DNA of 64,000 bases from Symsagittifera roscoffensis. Lineage: Eukaryota > Xenacoelomorpha > Acoela > Convolutidae. The DNA lies in NCBI RefSeq assembly GCF_963678635.1, contig NC_087064.1, positions 806,001 to 870,000 of the forward strand, given 5' to 3'. Position 1 is the stretch's first letter, and each line of letters begins with the position of its first letter. The notes under the pieces are model-generated. The model was not told the DNA's origin, searched no databases, and saw nothing but the letters and a program-made list of their open reading frames with translations. The translations under genes and the position numbers were made by a program. This document shows, piece after piece, positions 23,070 to 35,640 of the stretch.

Positions 23070-25000
23070 AGATGACTTGTTTCACTTCCACCTAGCTAAG
23101 AAGCAGCTCACGTTCTGATTGATAGATTCCATCACTTGTTTCACTTCCACCTACCAAAGAGGCGGCTCAAGTTCTGATTGGTAGATTAGATCACTTGTTT
23201 CACTTTCACTTACCAAAAAGGCAGCTCAACTTCTGGTCGGTAGATTAGATTACTTGTTTCACTTTTCACTTCCATCTACCAAAGAGGCAACTCAAGTTCT
23301 GATTGGCAGATTAGATCACTTGTTCCACTTCCACCTACCAAAGAGGCAGCTCAAGTTCTGATTGGTAGATTACATCACTTGTTTCTTTTCCACCTAGCGA
23401 AGAGGCAGCTCATGTTCTGATTGGTAGATTAGCTCATTGGTTTCACTCTCAACTACCAAACAGGCAGCTCATGTTCTGATTGGTAAGTTAGATCACTTGT
23501 TTCACTTCCACCTACCAAAGAGGCCGCTCATGTTCTGATTGGTAGATTAGATCACTTGTTTCACTTCCACCTACCAAAGAGGCAGCTCACGTTCTGATTG
23601 GTAGATTCGATCACTTGTTTCACTTCCACCTACCAAAGAGACAGCTCAGGTTCTGATTGGTAGTTTACATCACTTGTTTCTTTTCCACCTAGCGAAGAGG
23701 CAGCTCGTGTTCTGATTGGTAGATTAGATCACTTGTTTCACTCTCAACCACCAAAGAGGCAGCTCATGTTCTGATTGGTAAGTTAGATCACTTTTTTCAC
23801 TTCCACCTACCAAAGAGGCCGCTCATGCTCTGATTGGTAGATTAGATCTTTTGTTTCACTTCCACCTACCAAAGAGACAGCTCATGTTCTGATTGCTAGA
23901 TTACATCACTTGTTTCTTTTCCACCTAGCGAAGAGGCAGCTCATGTTCTGATTGGTAGATTAGATCACTTGTTTCACTCTCAACCACCAATGATGCAGCT
24001 CATGTTCTGATTGGTAAGTTAGATCACTTGTTTCACTTCCACCTACCAAAGAGGCCGCTCATGTTCTGATTGGTAGATTAGATCACTTGTTTCAGTTCCA
24101 CCGGCCAAAGAGGCAGCTCACGTTCTGATTGGTAGATTCGATCACTTGTTTCACTTCCACCTACCAAAGAGACAGCTCATGTTCTGATTGGTAGATTACA
24201 TCACTTGTTTCTTTTCCAGCTAGTGAAGAGGCAGCTCATGTTCTGATTGGTAGATTAGATCACTTGTTTCACTCTCAACCACCAAAGAGGCAGCTCATGT
24301 TCTGATTGGTAAGTTAGATCACTTGTTTCACTTCCACCTACCAAAGAGGCCGCTCATGTTCTGATTGGTAGATTAGATGACTTGTTTCACTTCCACCTAG
24401 CTAAGCGGCAGCTCACGTTCTGATTGATAGATTCGATCACTTGTTTCACTTCCACCTACCAAAGAGGCGGCTCAAGTTCTGATTGGTAGATTAGATCACT
24501 TGTTTCACTTTCACTTACCAAAAAGGCAGCTCAACTTCTGGTCGGTAGATTAGATTACTTGTTTCACTTTTCACTTCCATCTACCAAAGAGGCAACTCAA
24601 GTTCTGATTGGTAGATTAGATCACTTGTTCCACTTCCACCTACCAAAGAAGCAGCTCAAGTTCTGATTGGTAGATTACATCACTTGTTTCTTTTCCACCT
24701 AGCGAAGAGGCAGCTCATGTTCTGATTGGTAGATTAGATCACTTGTTTCACTCTCAACTACCAAACAGGCAGCTCATGTTCTGATTGGTAAGTTAGATCA
24801 CTTGTTTTACTTCCACCTACCGAAGAGGCCGCTCATGTTCTGATTGGTAGATTAGATCACTTGTTTCACTTCCACCTACCAAAGAGGCAGCTCACGTTCT
24901 GATTGGTAGATTCGATCACTTGTTTCACTTCCACCTACCAAAGAGACAGCTCATGTTCTGATTGGTAGTTTACATCACTTGTTTCTTTTCCACCTAGCGA
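23070..25000 (+). repeat. 1,305-bp-offset duplication
   Basis: A block beginning near 23071 (gatgacttg with ctagctaag) recurs from 24376. Offset 1,305 bp holds at ggtcgg (23235 and 24540), ggcaactcaa (23286 and 24591), tgtttctttt (23380 and 24685) and again at 23675 and 24980. The block carries one 66-bp monomer. The right edge is not sharply resolved by eye. Confidence 0.7.
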
Positions 25001-26270
25001 AAAGGCAGCTCGTGTTCTGATTGGTAGATAAGATCACTTGTTTCACTCTCAACCACCAAAGAGGCAGCTCATGTTCTGATTGGTAAGTTAGATCACTTGT
25101 TTCACTTCCACCTACCAAAGAGGCCGCTCATGCTCTGATTGGTAGATTAGATCACTTGTTTCACTTCCACCTACCAAAGAGGCAGCTCACGTCTGATTGG
25201 TAGATTCGATCACTTGTTTCACTTCCACCTACCAAAGAGGCGGCTCAAGTTCTTATTGGTAGACTAGATCACTTGTTTTACTTCCACCTACCAAAGAGGC
25301 AGCTCAATTTGTGATTGGTAATTTAGATCAATTGTCTCACTTCCACCAACCAAAGAGGCAGCTCATGTTCTGATTGGTAGATTAGATGACTTGTTTCACT
25401 TCCACCTAGCTAAGAGGCAGCTCACGTTCTGATTGATAGATTCGATCACTTGTTTCACTTCCACCTACCAAAGAGGCGGCTCAAGTTCTGATTGGTAGAT
25501 TAGATCACTTGTTTCACTTTCACTTACCAAAAAGGCAGCTCAACTTCTGGTCGGTAGATTAGATTACTTGTTTCACTTTTCACTTCCATCTACCAAAGAG
25601 GCAACTCAAGTTCTGATTGGTAGATTAGATCACTTGTTCAACTTCCACCTACCAAAGAGGCAGCTCAAGTTCTGATTGGTAGATTACATCACTTGTTTCT
25701 TTTCCACCTAGCGAAGAGGCAGCTCATGTTCTGATTGGTAGATTAGATCACTTGTTTCACTCTCAACTACCAAACAGGCAGCTCATGTTCTGATTGGTAA
25801 GTTAGATCACTTGTTTTACTTCCACCTACCAAAGAGGCCGCTCATGTTCTGATTGGTAGATTAGATCACTTGTTTCACTTCCACCTACCAAAGAGGCAGC
25901 TCACGTTCTGATTGGTAGATTCGATCACTTGTTTCACTTCCACCTACCAAAGAGACAGCTCATGTTCTGATTGGTAGTTTACATCACTTGTTTCTTTTCC
26001 ACCTAGCGAAGAGGCAGCTCGTGTTCTGATTGGTAGATTAGATCACTTGTTTCACTCTCAACCACCAAAGAGGCAGCTCATGTTCTGATTGGTAAGTTAG
26101 ATCACTTGTTTCACTTCCACCTACCAAAGAGGCCGCTCATGCTCTGATTGGTAGATTAGATCACTTGTTTCACTTCCACCTACCAAAGAGGCAGCTCACG
26201 TCTGATTGGTAGATTCGATCACTTGTTTCACTTCCACCTACCAAAGAGGCGGCTCAAGTTCTTATTGGTA
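24361..26270 (+). repeat. 1,009-bp-offset duplication (17-mer with one long monomer)
   Basis: About 24361-25261 recurs at about 25370-26270. Checkpoints are gatgac at 24376 and 25385, tgtttctttt at 24685 and 25694 and again at 24980 and 25989, and ccaaacaggc at 24761 and 25770. The copies are very similar. They part on the left, where the flanks read aagttagatcacttg and atttagatcaattg, and on the right after ttcttattggtaga. Confidence 0.85.
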
Positions 26271-29200
26271 GATTAGATCACTTGTTTCACTTTCACCTAC
26301 CAAAAAGGCAGCTCAACTTCTGATTGGTAGATTAGATTACTTGTTTCGCTTTTCACTTCTATCTACCAAAGAAGCAACTCAATATCTGATTGGTAGATTA
26401 GATGACTTGTTTCACTTCCACCTAGCTAAGAGGCAGCTCATGTTCTGATTGGTAGATTAGATTACTTGTTTCACTTTTCACTTCCATCTACCAAAGAGGC
26501 AACTCAAGTTCTGATTGGTAGATTAGATCGCTTGTTCCACTTCCACCTACCAAAGAGGCAACTCAAGTTCTGATTGGTAGATTATATCACATGTTCCACT
26601 TCCACCTACCAAAAAGGCAGCTCAACTTCTGACTGGTAGATTAGATTACTTGTTTCACTTTTCACTTCCATCTACTAAAGAGGCAACTCAAGTTCTGATT
26701 GGTAGATTAGATGACTTGTTTCACTTCCACCTAGCTAAGAGGCAGCTCAACTTCTGATCGGTAGATTAGATTACTTGTTTCATTTTTCACTTCCATCTGC
26801 CAAAGAGGCAACTCAAGTTCTGATTGGTAGATTAGATCACTTGTTCCACTTCCACCTACCAAAGAGGCAGCTCATGTTCTGATTGGTAGATTACATCACT
26901 TGTTTCTTTTCCACCTAGCGAAGAGGCAGATCATGTTCTGATTGGTAGATTAAATCACTTGTTTCACTCTCAACTACCAACCAGGCAGCTCATGTTCTGA
27001 TTGGTAAGTTAGATCACTTGTTTCACTTCCACCTACCAAAGAGGCCGCTCATGTTCTGATTGGTAGATTAGATCACTTGTTTCACTTCCACCTACCAAAG
27101 AGGCAGCTCACGTTCTGATTGTTAGATTCGTTCACTTGTTTCGCTTCCACCTACCAAAGAGAGAGCTCATGTTCTGATTGGTAGATTACATCACTTGTTT
27201 CTTTTCCACCTAGCGAAGAGGCAGCTCATGTTCTGATTGGTAGATTAGATCACTTGTTTCACTCTCATCTACCAACCAGGCAGCTCATGTTCTGATTGGT
27301 AAGTTAGATCACTTGTTTCACTTCCACCTACCAAAGAGGCTGCTCAAGTTCTGATTGGTAGATTAGATCACTTGTTTCACTTCCACCTACCAAAGAGGCA
27401 GCTCACGTCTGATTGGTAGATTAGATTACTTGTTTCACTTTTCACTTCCATCTACCAAAGAGGCAACTCAAGTTCTGATTGGTAGATTAGATGACTTGTT
27501 TCACTTCCACCTACCAAAGAGACAGCTCATGTTCTGATTGGTAGTTTACATCACTTGTTTCTTTTCCACCTAGCGAAGAGGCAGGCGGGGTTCTGATTGG
27601 TAGATTAGATCACTTGTTTCACTCTCAACCACCAAAGAGGCAGCTCATGTTCTGATTGGTAAGTTAGATCACTTGTTTCACTTCCACCTACCAAAGAGGC
27701 GGCTCAAGTTCTTATTGGTAGATTAGATCACTTGTTTCACTTTCACCTACCAAAAAGGCAGCTCAACTTCTGATTGGTAGATTAGATTACTTGTTTCACT
27801 TTTCACTTCTATCTACCAAAGAGGCAACTCAAGTTCTGATTGGTAGATTAGATGACTTGTTTCACTTCCACCTAGCTAAGAGGCAGCTCATGTTCTGATT
27901 GGTAGATTAGATTACTTGTTTCACTTTTCACTTCCATCTACCAAAGAGGCAACTCAAGTTCTGATTGGTAGATTAGATCGCTTGTTCCACTTTCACCTAC
28001 CAAAGAGGCAACTCAAGTTCTGATTGGTAGATTAGATCACATGTTCCACTTCCACCTACCAAAAAGGCAGCTCAACTTCTGACTGGTAGATTAGATTACT
28101 TGTTTCACTTTTCACTTCCAACTACCAAAGAGGCAACTCAAGTTCTGATTGGTAGATTAGATGACTTGTTTCACTTCCACCTAGCTAAGAGGCAGCTCAA
28201 CTTCTGATCGGTAGATTAGATTACTTGTTTCACTTTTCACTTCCATCTGCCAAAGAGGCAACTCAAGTTCTGATTGGTAGATTAGATCACTTGTTCCACT
28301 TCCACCTACCAAAGAGGCAGCTCATGTTCTGATTGGTAGATTACATCACTTGTTTCGTTTCCACCTAGCGAAGAGGCAGATCATGTTCTGATTGGTAGAT
28401 TAGATCACTTGTTTCACTCTCAACTACCAACCAGGCAGCTCATGTTCTGATTGGTAAGTTAGATCACTTGTTTCACTTCCACCTACCAAAGAGGCCGCTC
28501 ATGTTCTGATTGGTAGATTAGATCACTTGTTTCACTTCCACCTACGAAAGAGGCAGCTCACGTTCTGATTGGTAGATTCGTTCACTTGTTTCACTTCCAC
28601 CTACCAAAGAGACAGCTCATGTTCTGATTGGTAGTTTACATCACTTGTTTCTTTTCCACCTAGCGAAGAGGCAGCTCGTGTTCTGATTGGTAGATTAGAT
28701 CACTTGTTTCACTCTCAACCACCAAAGAGGCAGCTCATGTTCTGATTGGTAAGTTAGATCACTTGTTTCACTTCCACCTACCAAAGAGGCCGCTCATGCT
28801 CTGATTGGTAGATTAGATCACTTGTTTCACTTCCACCTACCAAAGAGGCAGCTCACGTCTGATTGGTAGATTCGATCACTTGTTTCACTTCCACCTACCA
28901 AAGAGGCGGCTCAAGTTCTTATTGGTAGATTAGATCACTTGTTTCACTTTCACCTACCAACAAGGCAGCTCAACTTCTGATTGGTAGATTAGATTACTTG
29001 TTTCACTTTTCACTTCTATCTACCAAAGAGGCAACTCAAGTTCTGATTGGTAGATTAGATGACTTGTTTCACTTCCACCTAGCTAAGAGGCAGCTCATGT
29101 TCTGATTGGTAGATTAGATTACTTGTTTCACTTTTCACTTCCATCTACCAAAGAGGCAACTCAAGTTCTGATTGGTAGATTAGATCGCTTGTTCCACTTC

Positions 29201-29880
29201 CACCTACCAAAGAGGCAACTCAAGTTCTGATTGGTAGATTAGATCACATGTTCCACTTCCACCTACCAAAAAGGCAGCTCAACTTCTGACTGGTAGATTA
29301 GATTACTTGTTTCACTTTTCACTTCCATCTACCAAAGAGGCAACTCAAGTTCTGATTGGTAGATTAGATGACTTGTTTCACTTCCACCTAGCTAAGAGGC
29401 AGCTCAACTTCTGATCGGTAGATTAGATTACTTGTTTCACTTTTCACTTCCATCTGCCAAAGAGGCAACTCAAGTTCTGATTGGTAGATTAGATCACTGG
29501 TTCCACTTCCACCTACCAAAGAGGCAGCTCATGTTCTGATTGGTAGATTACATCACTTGTTTCGTTTCCACCTAGCGAAGAGGCAGATCATGTTCTGATT
29601 GGTAGATTAGATCACTTGTTTCACTCTCAACTACCAACCAGGCAGCTCATGTTCTGATTGGTAAGTTAGATCACTTGTTTCACTTCCACCTACCAAAGAG
29701 GCCGCTCATGTTCTGATTGGTAGATTAGATCACTTGTTTCATTTCCACCTACCAAAGAGGCAGCTCACGTTCTGATTGGTAGATTCGTTCACTTTTTTCA
29801 CTTCTACCTACCAAAGAGAGAGCTCATGTTCTGATTGGTAGATTACATCACTTGTTTCTTTTCCACCAAGCGAAGAGGCA
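26217..29880 (+). repeat. Three related blocks offset 1,450 and 1,207 bp
   Basis: A block containing ttccatctgcc (26791) recurs with the same motif at 28241 and 29448. The first pair has offset 1,450 bp, also seen at ttgtttcgct/ttgtttcact (26341 and 27791). The second pair has offset 1,207 bp, also seen at ggctcaagttctt (27701 and 28908). Each block holds four 66-bp monomers interleaved with ctagctaag and gatcgcttgttcc monomers. The block length varies between copies, so parts were gained or lost after duplication. Confidence 0.75.
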
Positions 29881-29899
29881 GCTCATGTTCTGATTGGTA

Positions 29900-30790
29900 G
29901 ATTAGAGCACTTGTTTCACTCTCATCTACCAACCAGGCAGCTCATGTTCTGATTGGTAAGTTAGATCACTTGTTTCACTTCCACCTACCAAAGAGGCCGC
30001 TCATGTTCTGATTGGTAGATTAGGTCACTTGTTTCACTTCCACCTACCAAAGAGGCAGCTCACATCTGATTGGTAGATTAGATTACTTGTTTCACTTTTC
30101 ACTTCCATCTACCAAAGAGGCAACTCATGTTCTGATTGGTAGATTAGATCACTTGTTTCACTTCCACCTACCAAAGAGGCAGCTCACGTTCTGATTGGTA
30201 GATTCGTTCACTTGTTTCACTTCCACCTACCAAAGAGAGAGCTCATGTTCTGATTGGTAGATTACATCACTTGTTTCTTTTCCACCTAGCGAAGAGGCAG
30301 ATCATGTTCTGATTGGTAGATTAGATCACTTGTTTCACTCTCAACTACCAACCAGGCAGCTCATGTTCTGATTGGTAAGTTAGATCACTTGTTTCACTTC
30401 CACCTACCAAAAAGGCCGCTCATGTTCTGATTGGTAGATTAGATCACTTGTTTCACTTCCACCTACCAAAGAGGCAGCTCACGTTCTGATTGGTAGATTC
30501 GTTCACTTGTTTCACTTCCACCTACCAAAGAGAGAGCTCATGTTCTGATTGGTAGATTACATCACTTGTTTCTTTTCCACCAAGCGAAGAGGCAGCTCAT
30601 GTTCTGATTGGTAGATTAGAACACTTGTTTCACTCTCATCTACCAACCAGGCAGCTCATGTTCTGATTGGTAAGTTAGATCACTTGTTTCACTTCCACCT
30701 ACCAAAGAGGCCGCTCATGTTCTGATTGGTAGATTAGGTCACTTGTTTCACTTCCACCTACCAAAGAGGCAGCTCACGTCTGATTGGTAG
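29900..30790 (+). repeat. 714-bp-offset duplication (about 12-mer)
   Basis: The monomer reading ctcatctaccaaccaggcag at 29921 recurs at 30635, with its neighbours in the same order (ggtaagttag, gaggccgctcatg, gattaggtcac, then a 66-bp monomer). The shared stretch runs about 150-200 bp on each side. Boundaries are approximate. Confidence 0.6.
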
Positions 30791-31568
30791 ATTAGATTAC
30801 TTGTTTCACTTTTCACTTCCATCTACCAAAGAGGCAACTCAAGTTCTGATTGGTAGATTAGTAGACTTGTTTCACTTCCACCTAGCTAAGAGGCAGCTCA
30901 TGTTCTGATTGGTAGATTAGATCGCTTGTTCCACTTCCACCTACCAAAGAGGCAGCTCATGTTCTGATTGGTAGATTACATCACTTGTTTCTTTTCCACC
31001 TAGCGAAGAGGAAGCTCATGTTCTGATTGGTAAATTAGATCACTTGTTTCACTCTCAACTACCAAAGAGGCAGCTCATGTTCTGATTGGTAAGTTAGATC
31101 ACTTGTTTCACTTCCACCTACCAAAGAGGCCGCTCATGTTCTGATTGGTAGATTATATCACTTGTTTCACTTCCATCTACCAAAGAGGCAGCTCACATTC
31201 TGATTCGTAGATTCGATCACTTGTTTCACTTCCACCTACCAAAGAGACAGCTCATGTTCTGATTGGTAGATTAGATGACTTGTTTCACTTCCACCTAGCT
31301 AAGAGGCAGCTCATGTTCTGATTGGTAGATTAGATCGCTTGTTCCACTTCCACCTACCAAAGAGGCAGCTCAAGTTCTGATTGGTAGATTACATCACTTG
31401 TTTCTTTTCCACCTAGCGAAGAGGCAGCTCATGTTCTGATTGGTAAATTAGATCACTTGTTTCACTCTCAACTACCAAAGAGACAGCTCATGTTCTGATT
31501 GGTAAGTTAGATCACTTGTTTCACTTCCATCTACCAAAGAGGCAGCTCACATTCTGATTCGTAGATTC

Positions 31569-32520
31569 GATCACTTGTTTCACTTCCACCTACCAAAGAG
31601 ACAGCTCATGTTCTGATTGGTAGATTACATCTCTTGTTTCTTTTCCACCTAGCGAAGAGGCAGCTCATGTTCTGATTGGTAGATTAGATCACTTGTTTCA
31701 CTTCCACCTACCAAAGAGGCCGCTCAAGTTCTGATTGGTAGATTAGATCACTAGTTTCACTTTCACCTACCAAAGAAGCAGCTCAAGTTCTGATTGGTAG
31801 TTAAGATCCCTTGTTTCACTTCCATCTACCAAAGAGGCAGTTCAAGTTCTGATTGGTAATTTAGAACAATTGTCTCACTTCCACCAACCAAAGAGGCAGC
31901 TCAAGTTCTGATTGGTAGATTACATCACTTGTTTCACTTCCACCTACTAAAGAGGCAGCTCATGTTCTGATGGGTAAGTTAGATCACTTGTTTCACTCTC
32001 AACTACCAAAAAAAGGGGCAGCTCATGTTCTGATTGGTAAGTTAGATCACTTGTTTCACTTCCACCTACCAAAGAGACAGCTCATGTTCTGATTGGTAGA
32101 TTACATCTCTTGTTTCTTTTCCACCTAGCGAAGAGGCAGCTCATGTTCTGATTGGTAGATTAGATCACTTGTTTCACTTCCACCTACCAAAGAGGCCGCT
32201 CAAGTTCTGATTGGTAGATTAGATCACTAGTTTCACTTTCACCTACCAAAGAAGCAGCTCAAGTTCTGATTGGTAGTTAAGATCCCTTGTTTCACTTCCA
32301 TCTACCAAAGAGGCAGTTCAAGTTCTGATTGGTAATTTAGAACAATTGTCTCACTTCCACCAACCAAAGAGGCAGCTCAAGTTCTGATTGGTAGATTACA
32401 TCACTTGTTTCACTTCCACCTACTAAAGAGGCAGCTCATGTTCTGATGGGTAAGTTAGATCACTTGTTTCACTCTCAACTACCAAAAAAAGGGGCAGCTC
32501 ATGTTCTGATTGGTAAGTTA
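31569..32520 (+). repeat. 476-bp tandem duplication (8-mer) with an A-run marker
   Basis: About 31569-32044 is followed by about 32045-32520. Checkpoints are acagctcatg at 31601 and 32077, and aactaccaaa at 32001 and 32477. Both copies carry a monomer lengthened by 4 bp to accaaaaaaaggggcagctc and the rare tctgatgggtaag change. The two read as near identical, so the duplication is recent relative to the surrounding array. Confidence 0.85.
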
Positions 32521-34920
32521 GATCACTTGTTTCACTTCCACCTACCAAAGAGGCCGCTCATGTTCTGATTGGTAGATTATATCACTTGTTTCACTTCCAT
32601 CTACCAAAGAGGCAGCTCACATTCTGATTCGTAGTTTCGATCACTTGTTTCACTTCCACCTACCAAAGAGACAGCTCATGTTCTGATTGGTAGATTAGAT
32701 GACTTGTTTCACTTCCACCTAGCTAAGAGGCAGCTCATGTTCTGATTGGTAGATTAGATCGCTTGTTCCACTTCCACCTACCAAAGAGGCAGCTCAAGTT
32801 CTGATTGGTAGATTACATCACTTGTTTCTTTTCCACCTAGCGAAGAGGCAGCTCATGTTCTGATTGGTAAATTAGATCACTTGTTTCACTCTCAACTACC
32901 AAAGAGGCAGCTCATGTTCTGATTGGTAAGTTAGATCACTTGTTTCACTTCCATCTACCAAAGAGGCAGCTCACATTCTGATTCGTAGATTCGATCACTT
33001 GTTTCACTTCCACCTACCAAAGAGGCAGCTCACATTCTGATTCGTAGATTCGATCACTTGTTTCACTTCCACCTATCAAAGAGACAGCTCATGTTCTGAT
33101 TGGTAGATTAGATGACTTGTTTCACTTCCACCTAGCTAAGAGGCAGCTCATGTTCTGATTGGTAGATTAGATCGCTTGTTCCACTTCCACCTACCAAAGA
33201 GGCAGCTCAAGTTCTGATTGGTAGATTACATCACTTGTTCTTTTCCACCTAGCGAAGAGGCAGCTCATGTTCTGATTGGTAAATTAGATCACTTGTTTCA
33301 CTCTCAACTACCAAAGAGGCAGCTCATGTTCTGATTGGTAAGTTAGATCACTTGTTTCACTTCCATCTACCAAAGAGGCAGCTCACATTCTGATTCGTAG
33401 ATTCGATCACTTGTTTCACTTCCACCTACCAAAGAGACAACTCATGTTGTGATTGGTAGATTACATCTCTTGTTTCTTTTCCACCTAGCGAAGAGGCAGC
33501 TCATGTTCTGATTGGTAGATTAGATCACTTGTTTCACTTCCACCTACCAAAGAGGCCGCTCAAGTTCTGATTGGTAGATTAGATCACTAGTTTCACTTTC
33601 ACCTACCAAAGAAGCAGCTCAAGTTCTGATTGGTAGTTAAGATCACTTGTTTCACTTCCATCTACCAAAGAGGCAGTTCAAGTTCTGATTGGTAATTTAG
33701 AACAATTGTCTCACTTCCACCAACCAAAGAGGCAGCTCATGTTCTGATTGGTAGGTTAGATCACTCTTTTTACTTTCACTTACCAAAGAGGCAGCTCATT
33801 TTCTGATTGGTATATTAGATCACTTCTTTCACTTCCACCTACTAAAGAGGCAGCTCATGTTCTGATTGGTAAGTTAGATCACTTGTTTCACTTCCACCTA
33901 CCAAAGAGGCCGCTCATGTTCTGATTGGTAGATTAGATCACTTGTTTCACTTCCACCTACCAAAGAGGCGGCTCACGTCTGATTGGTAGATTAGATTACT
34001 TGTTTCACTTTTCACTTCCATCTACCAAAGAGGCAACTCAAGTTCTGATTGGTAGCTTAGATGACTTGTTTCACTTCCACCTAGCTAAGAGGCAGCTCAT
34101 GTTCTGATTGGTAGATTAGATCACTTGTTTCACTTCCATCTACCAAAGAGGCAGCTCACATTCTGATTCGTAGATTCGATCACTTGTTTCACTTCCACAT
34201 ACCAAAGAGACAGCTCATGTTCTGATTGGTAGATTACATCTCTTGTTTCTTTTCCACCTAGCGAAGAGACAGCTCATGTTCTGATTGGTATATTAGACCA
34301 CTTGTTTCACTTCCACCTACCAAAGAGGCCGCTCAAGTTCTGATTGGTAGATTAGATCACTAGTTTCACTTTCACCTACCAAAGAAGCAGCTCAAGTTCT
34401 GATTGGTAGTTAAGATCACTTGTTTCACTTCCATCTACCAAAGAGGCAGTTCAAGTTCTGATTGGTAATTTAGAACAATTGTCTCACTTCCACCAACCAA
34501 AGAGGCAGCTCATGTTCTGATTGGTAGGTTAGATCACTCTTTTTACTTTCACTTACCAAAGAGGCAGCTCATTTTCTGATTGGTATATTAGATCACTTCT
34601 TTCACTTCCACCTACTAAAGAGGCAGCTCATGTTCTGATTGGTAAGTTAGATCACTTGTTTCACTTCCACCTACCAAAGAAGCAGCTCAAGTTCTGATTG
34701 GTAGTTAAGATCACTTGTTTCACTTCCATCTACCAAAGAGGCAGTTCAAGTTCTGATTGGTAATTTAGAACAATTGTCTCACTTCCACCAACCAAAGAGG
34801 CAGCTCATGTTCTGATTGGTAGGTTAGATCACTCTTTTTACTTTCACTTACCAAAGAGGCAGCTCATTTTCTGATTGGTATATTAGATCACTTCTTTCAC
34901 TTCCACCTACTAAAGAGGCA

Positions 34921-35640
34921 GCTCATGTTCTGATTGGTAAGTTAGATCACTTGTTTCACTTCCACCTACCAAAGAGGCCGCTCATGTTCTGATTGGTAGA
35001 TTAGATCACTTGTTTCACTTCCACCTACCAAAGAGGCGGCTCACGTCTGATTGGTAGATTAGATTACTTGTTTCACTTTTCACTTCCATCTACCAAAGAG
35101 GCAGCTCATGTTCTGATTGGTAGATTAGATCACTTGTTTCACTTCCATCTACCAAAGAGGCAGCTCACATTCTGATTCGTAGATTCGATCACTTGTTTCA
35201 CTTCCACATACCAAAGAGACAGCTCATGTTCTGATTGGTAGATTACATCTCTTGTTTCTTTTCCACCTAGCGAAGAGACAGCTCATGTTCTGATTGGTAA
35301 GTTAGATCACTTGTTTCACTTCCACCTACCAAAGAGGCCGCTCATGTTCTGATTGGTAGATTAGATCACTTGTTTCACTTCCACCTACCAAAGAGGCGGC
35401 TCACGTCTGATTGGTAGATTAGATTACTTGTTTCACTTTTCACTTCCATCTACCAAAGAGGCAGCTCATGTTCTGATTGGTAGATTAGATCACTTGTTTC
35501 ACTTCCATCTACCAAAGAGGCAGCTCACATTCTGATTCGTAGATTCGATCACTTGTTTCACTTCCACATACCAAAGAGACAGCTCATGTTCTGATTGGTA
35601 GATTACATCTCTTGTTTCTTTTCCACCTAGCGAAGAGACA
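34921..35640 (+). repeat. Perfect 360-bp tandem duplication (6 monomers)
   Basis: 34921-35280 and 35281-35640 are identical at every base by direct reading, and identity runs on for 19 more bases before copy 1's flank reads ggtaag and copy 2's flank reads ggtata. 360 bp is six monomers plus 6 bp, explained by one 66-bp monomer and small indels. The unit holds variants ggtaagttag, ggccgctcatg, ggcggctcacgtctg, a 66-bp monomer, gattcgtagattcgatc and ccacataccaaagagac. It is the youngest duplication I could recognise in the window. Confidence 0.93.

Larger units (their letters stand above)
22541..31500 (+). repeat. Domain 8: ggccgctcatg / actctcaaccacc / ttttccacctagcg family
   Basis: The diagnostic monomers follow one another in a regular order: tgtttcttttccacctagcg, then gtttcactctcaac with accaaagagg or accaaacagg, then ggtaagttagatcac, then gaggccgctcatg, then gctcacgttctg with gattcgatcac. 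The tgtttctttt landmark lies at 22901, 23380, 23675, 23911, 24206, 24685, 24980, 25694, 25989, 26901 and 27196. Five of the ten intervals are exactly 295 bp (5-mer). CpG-bearing variants are frequent here. No gene is present. Confidence 0.85.
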
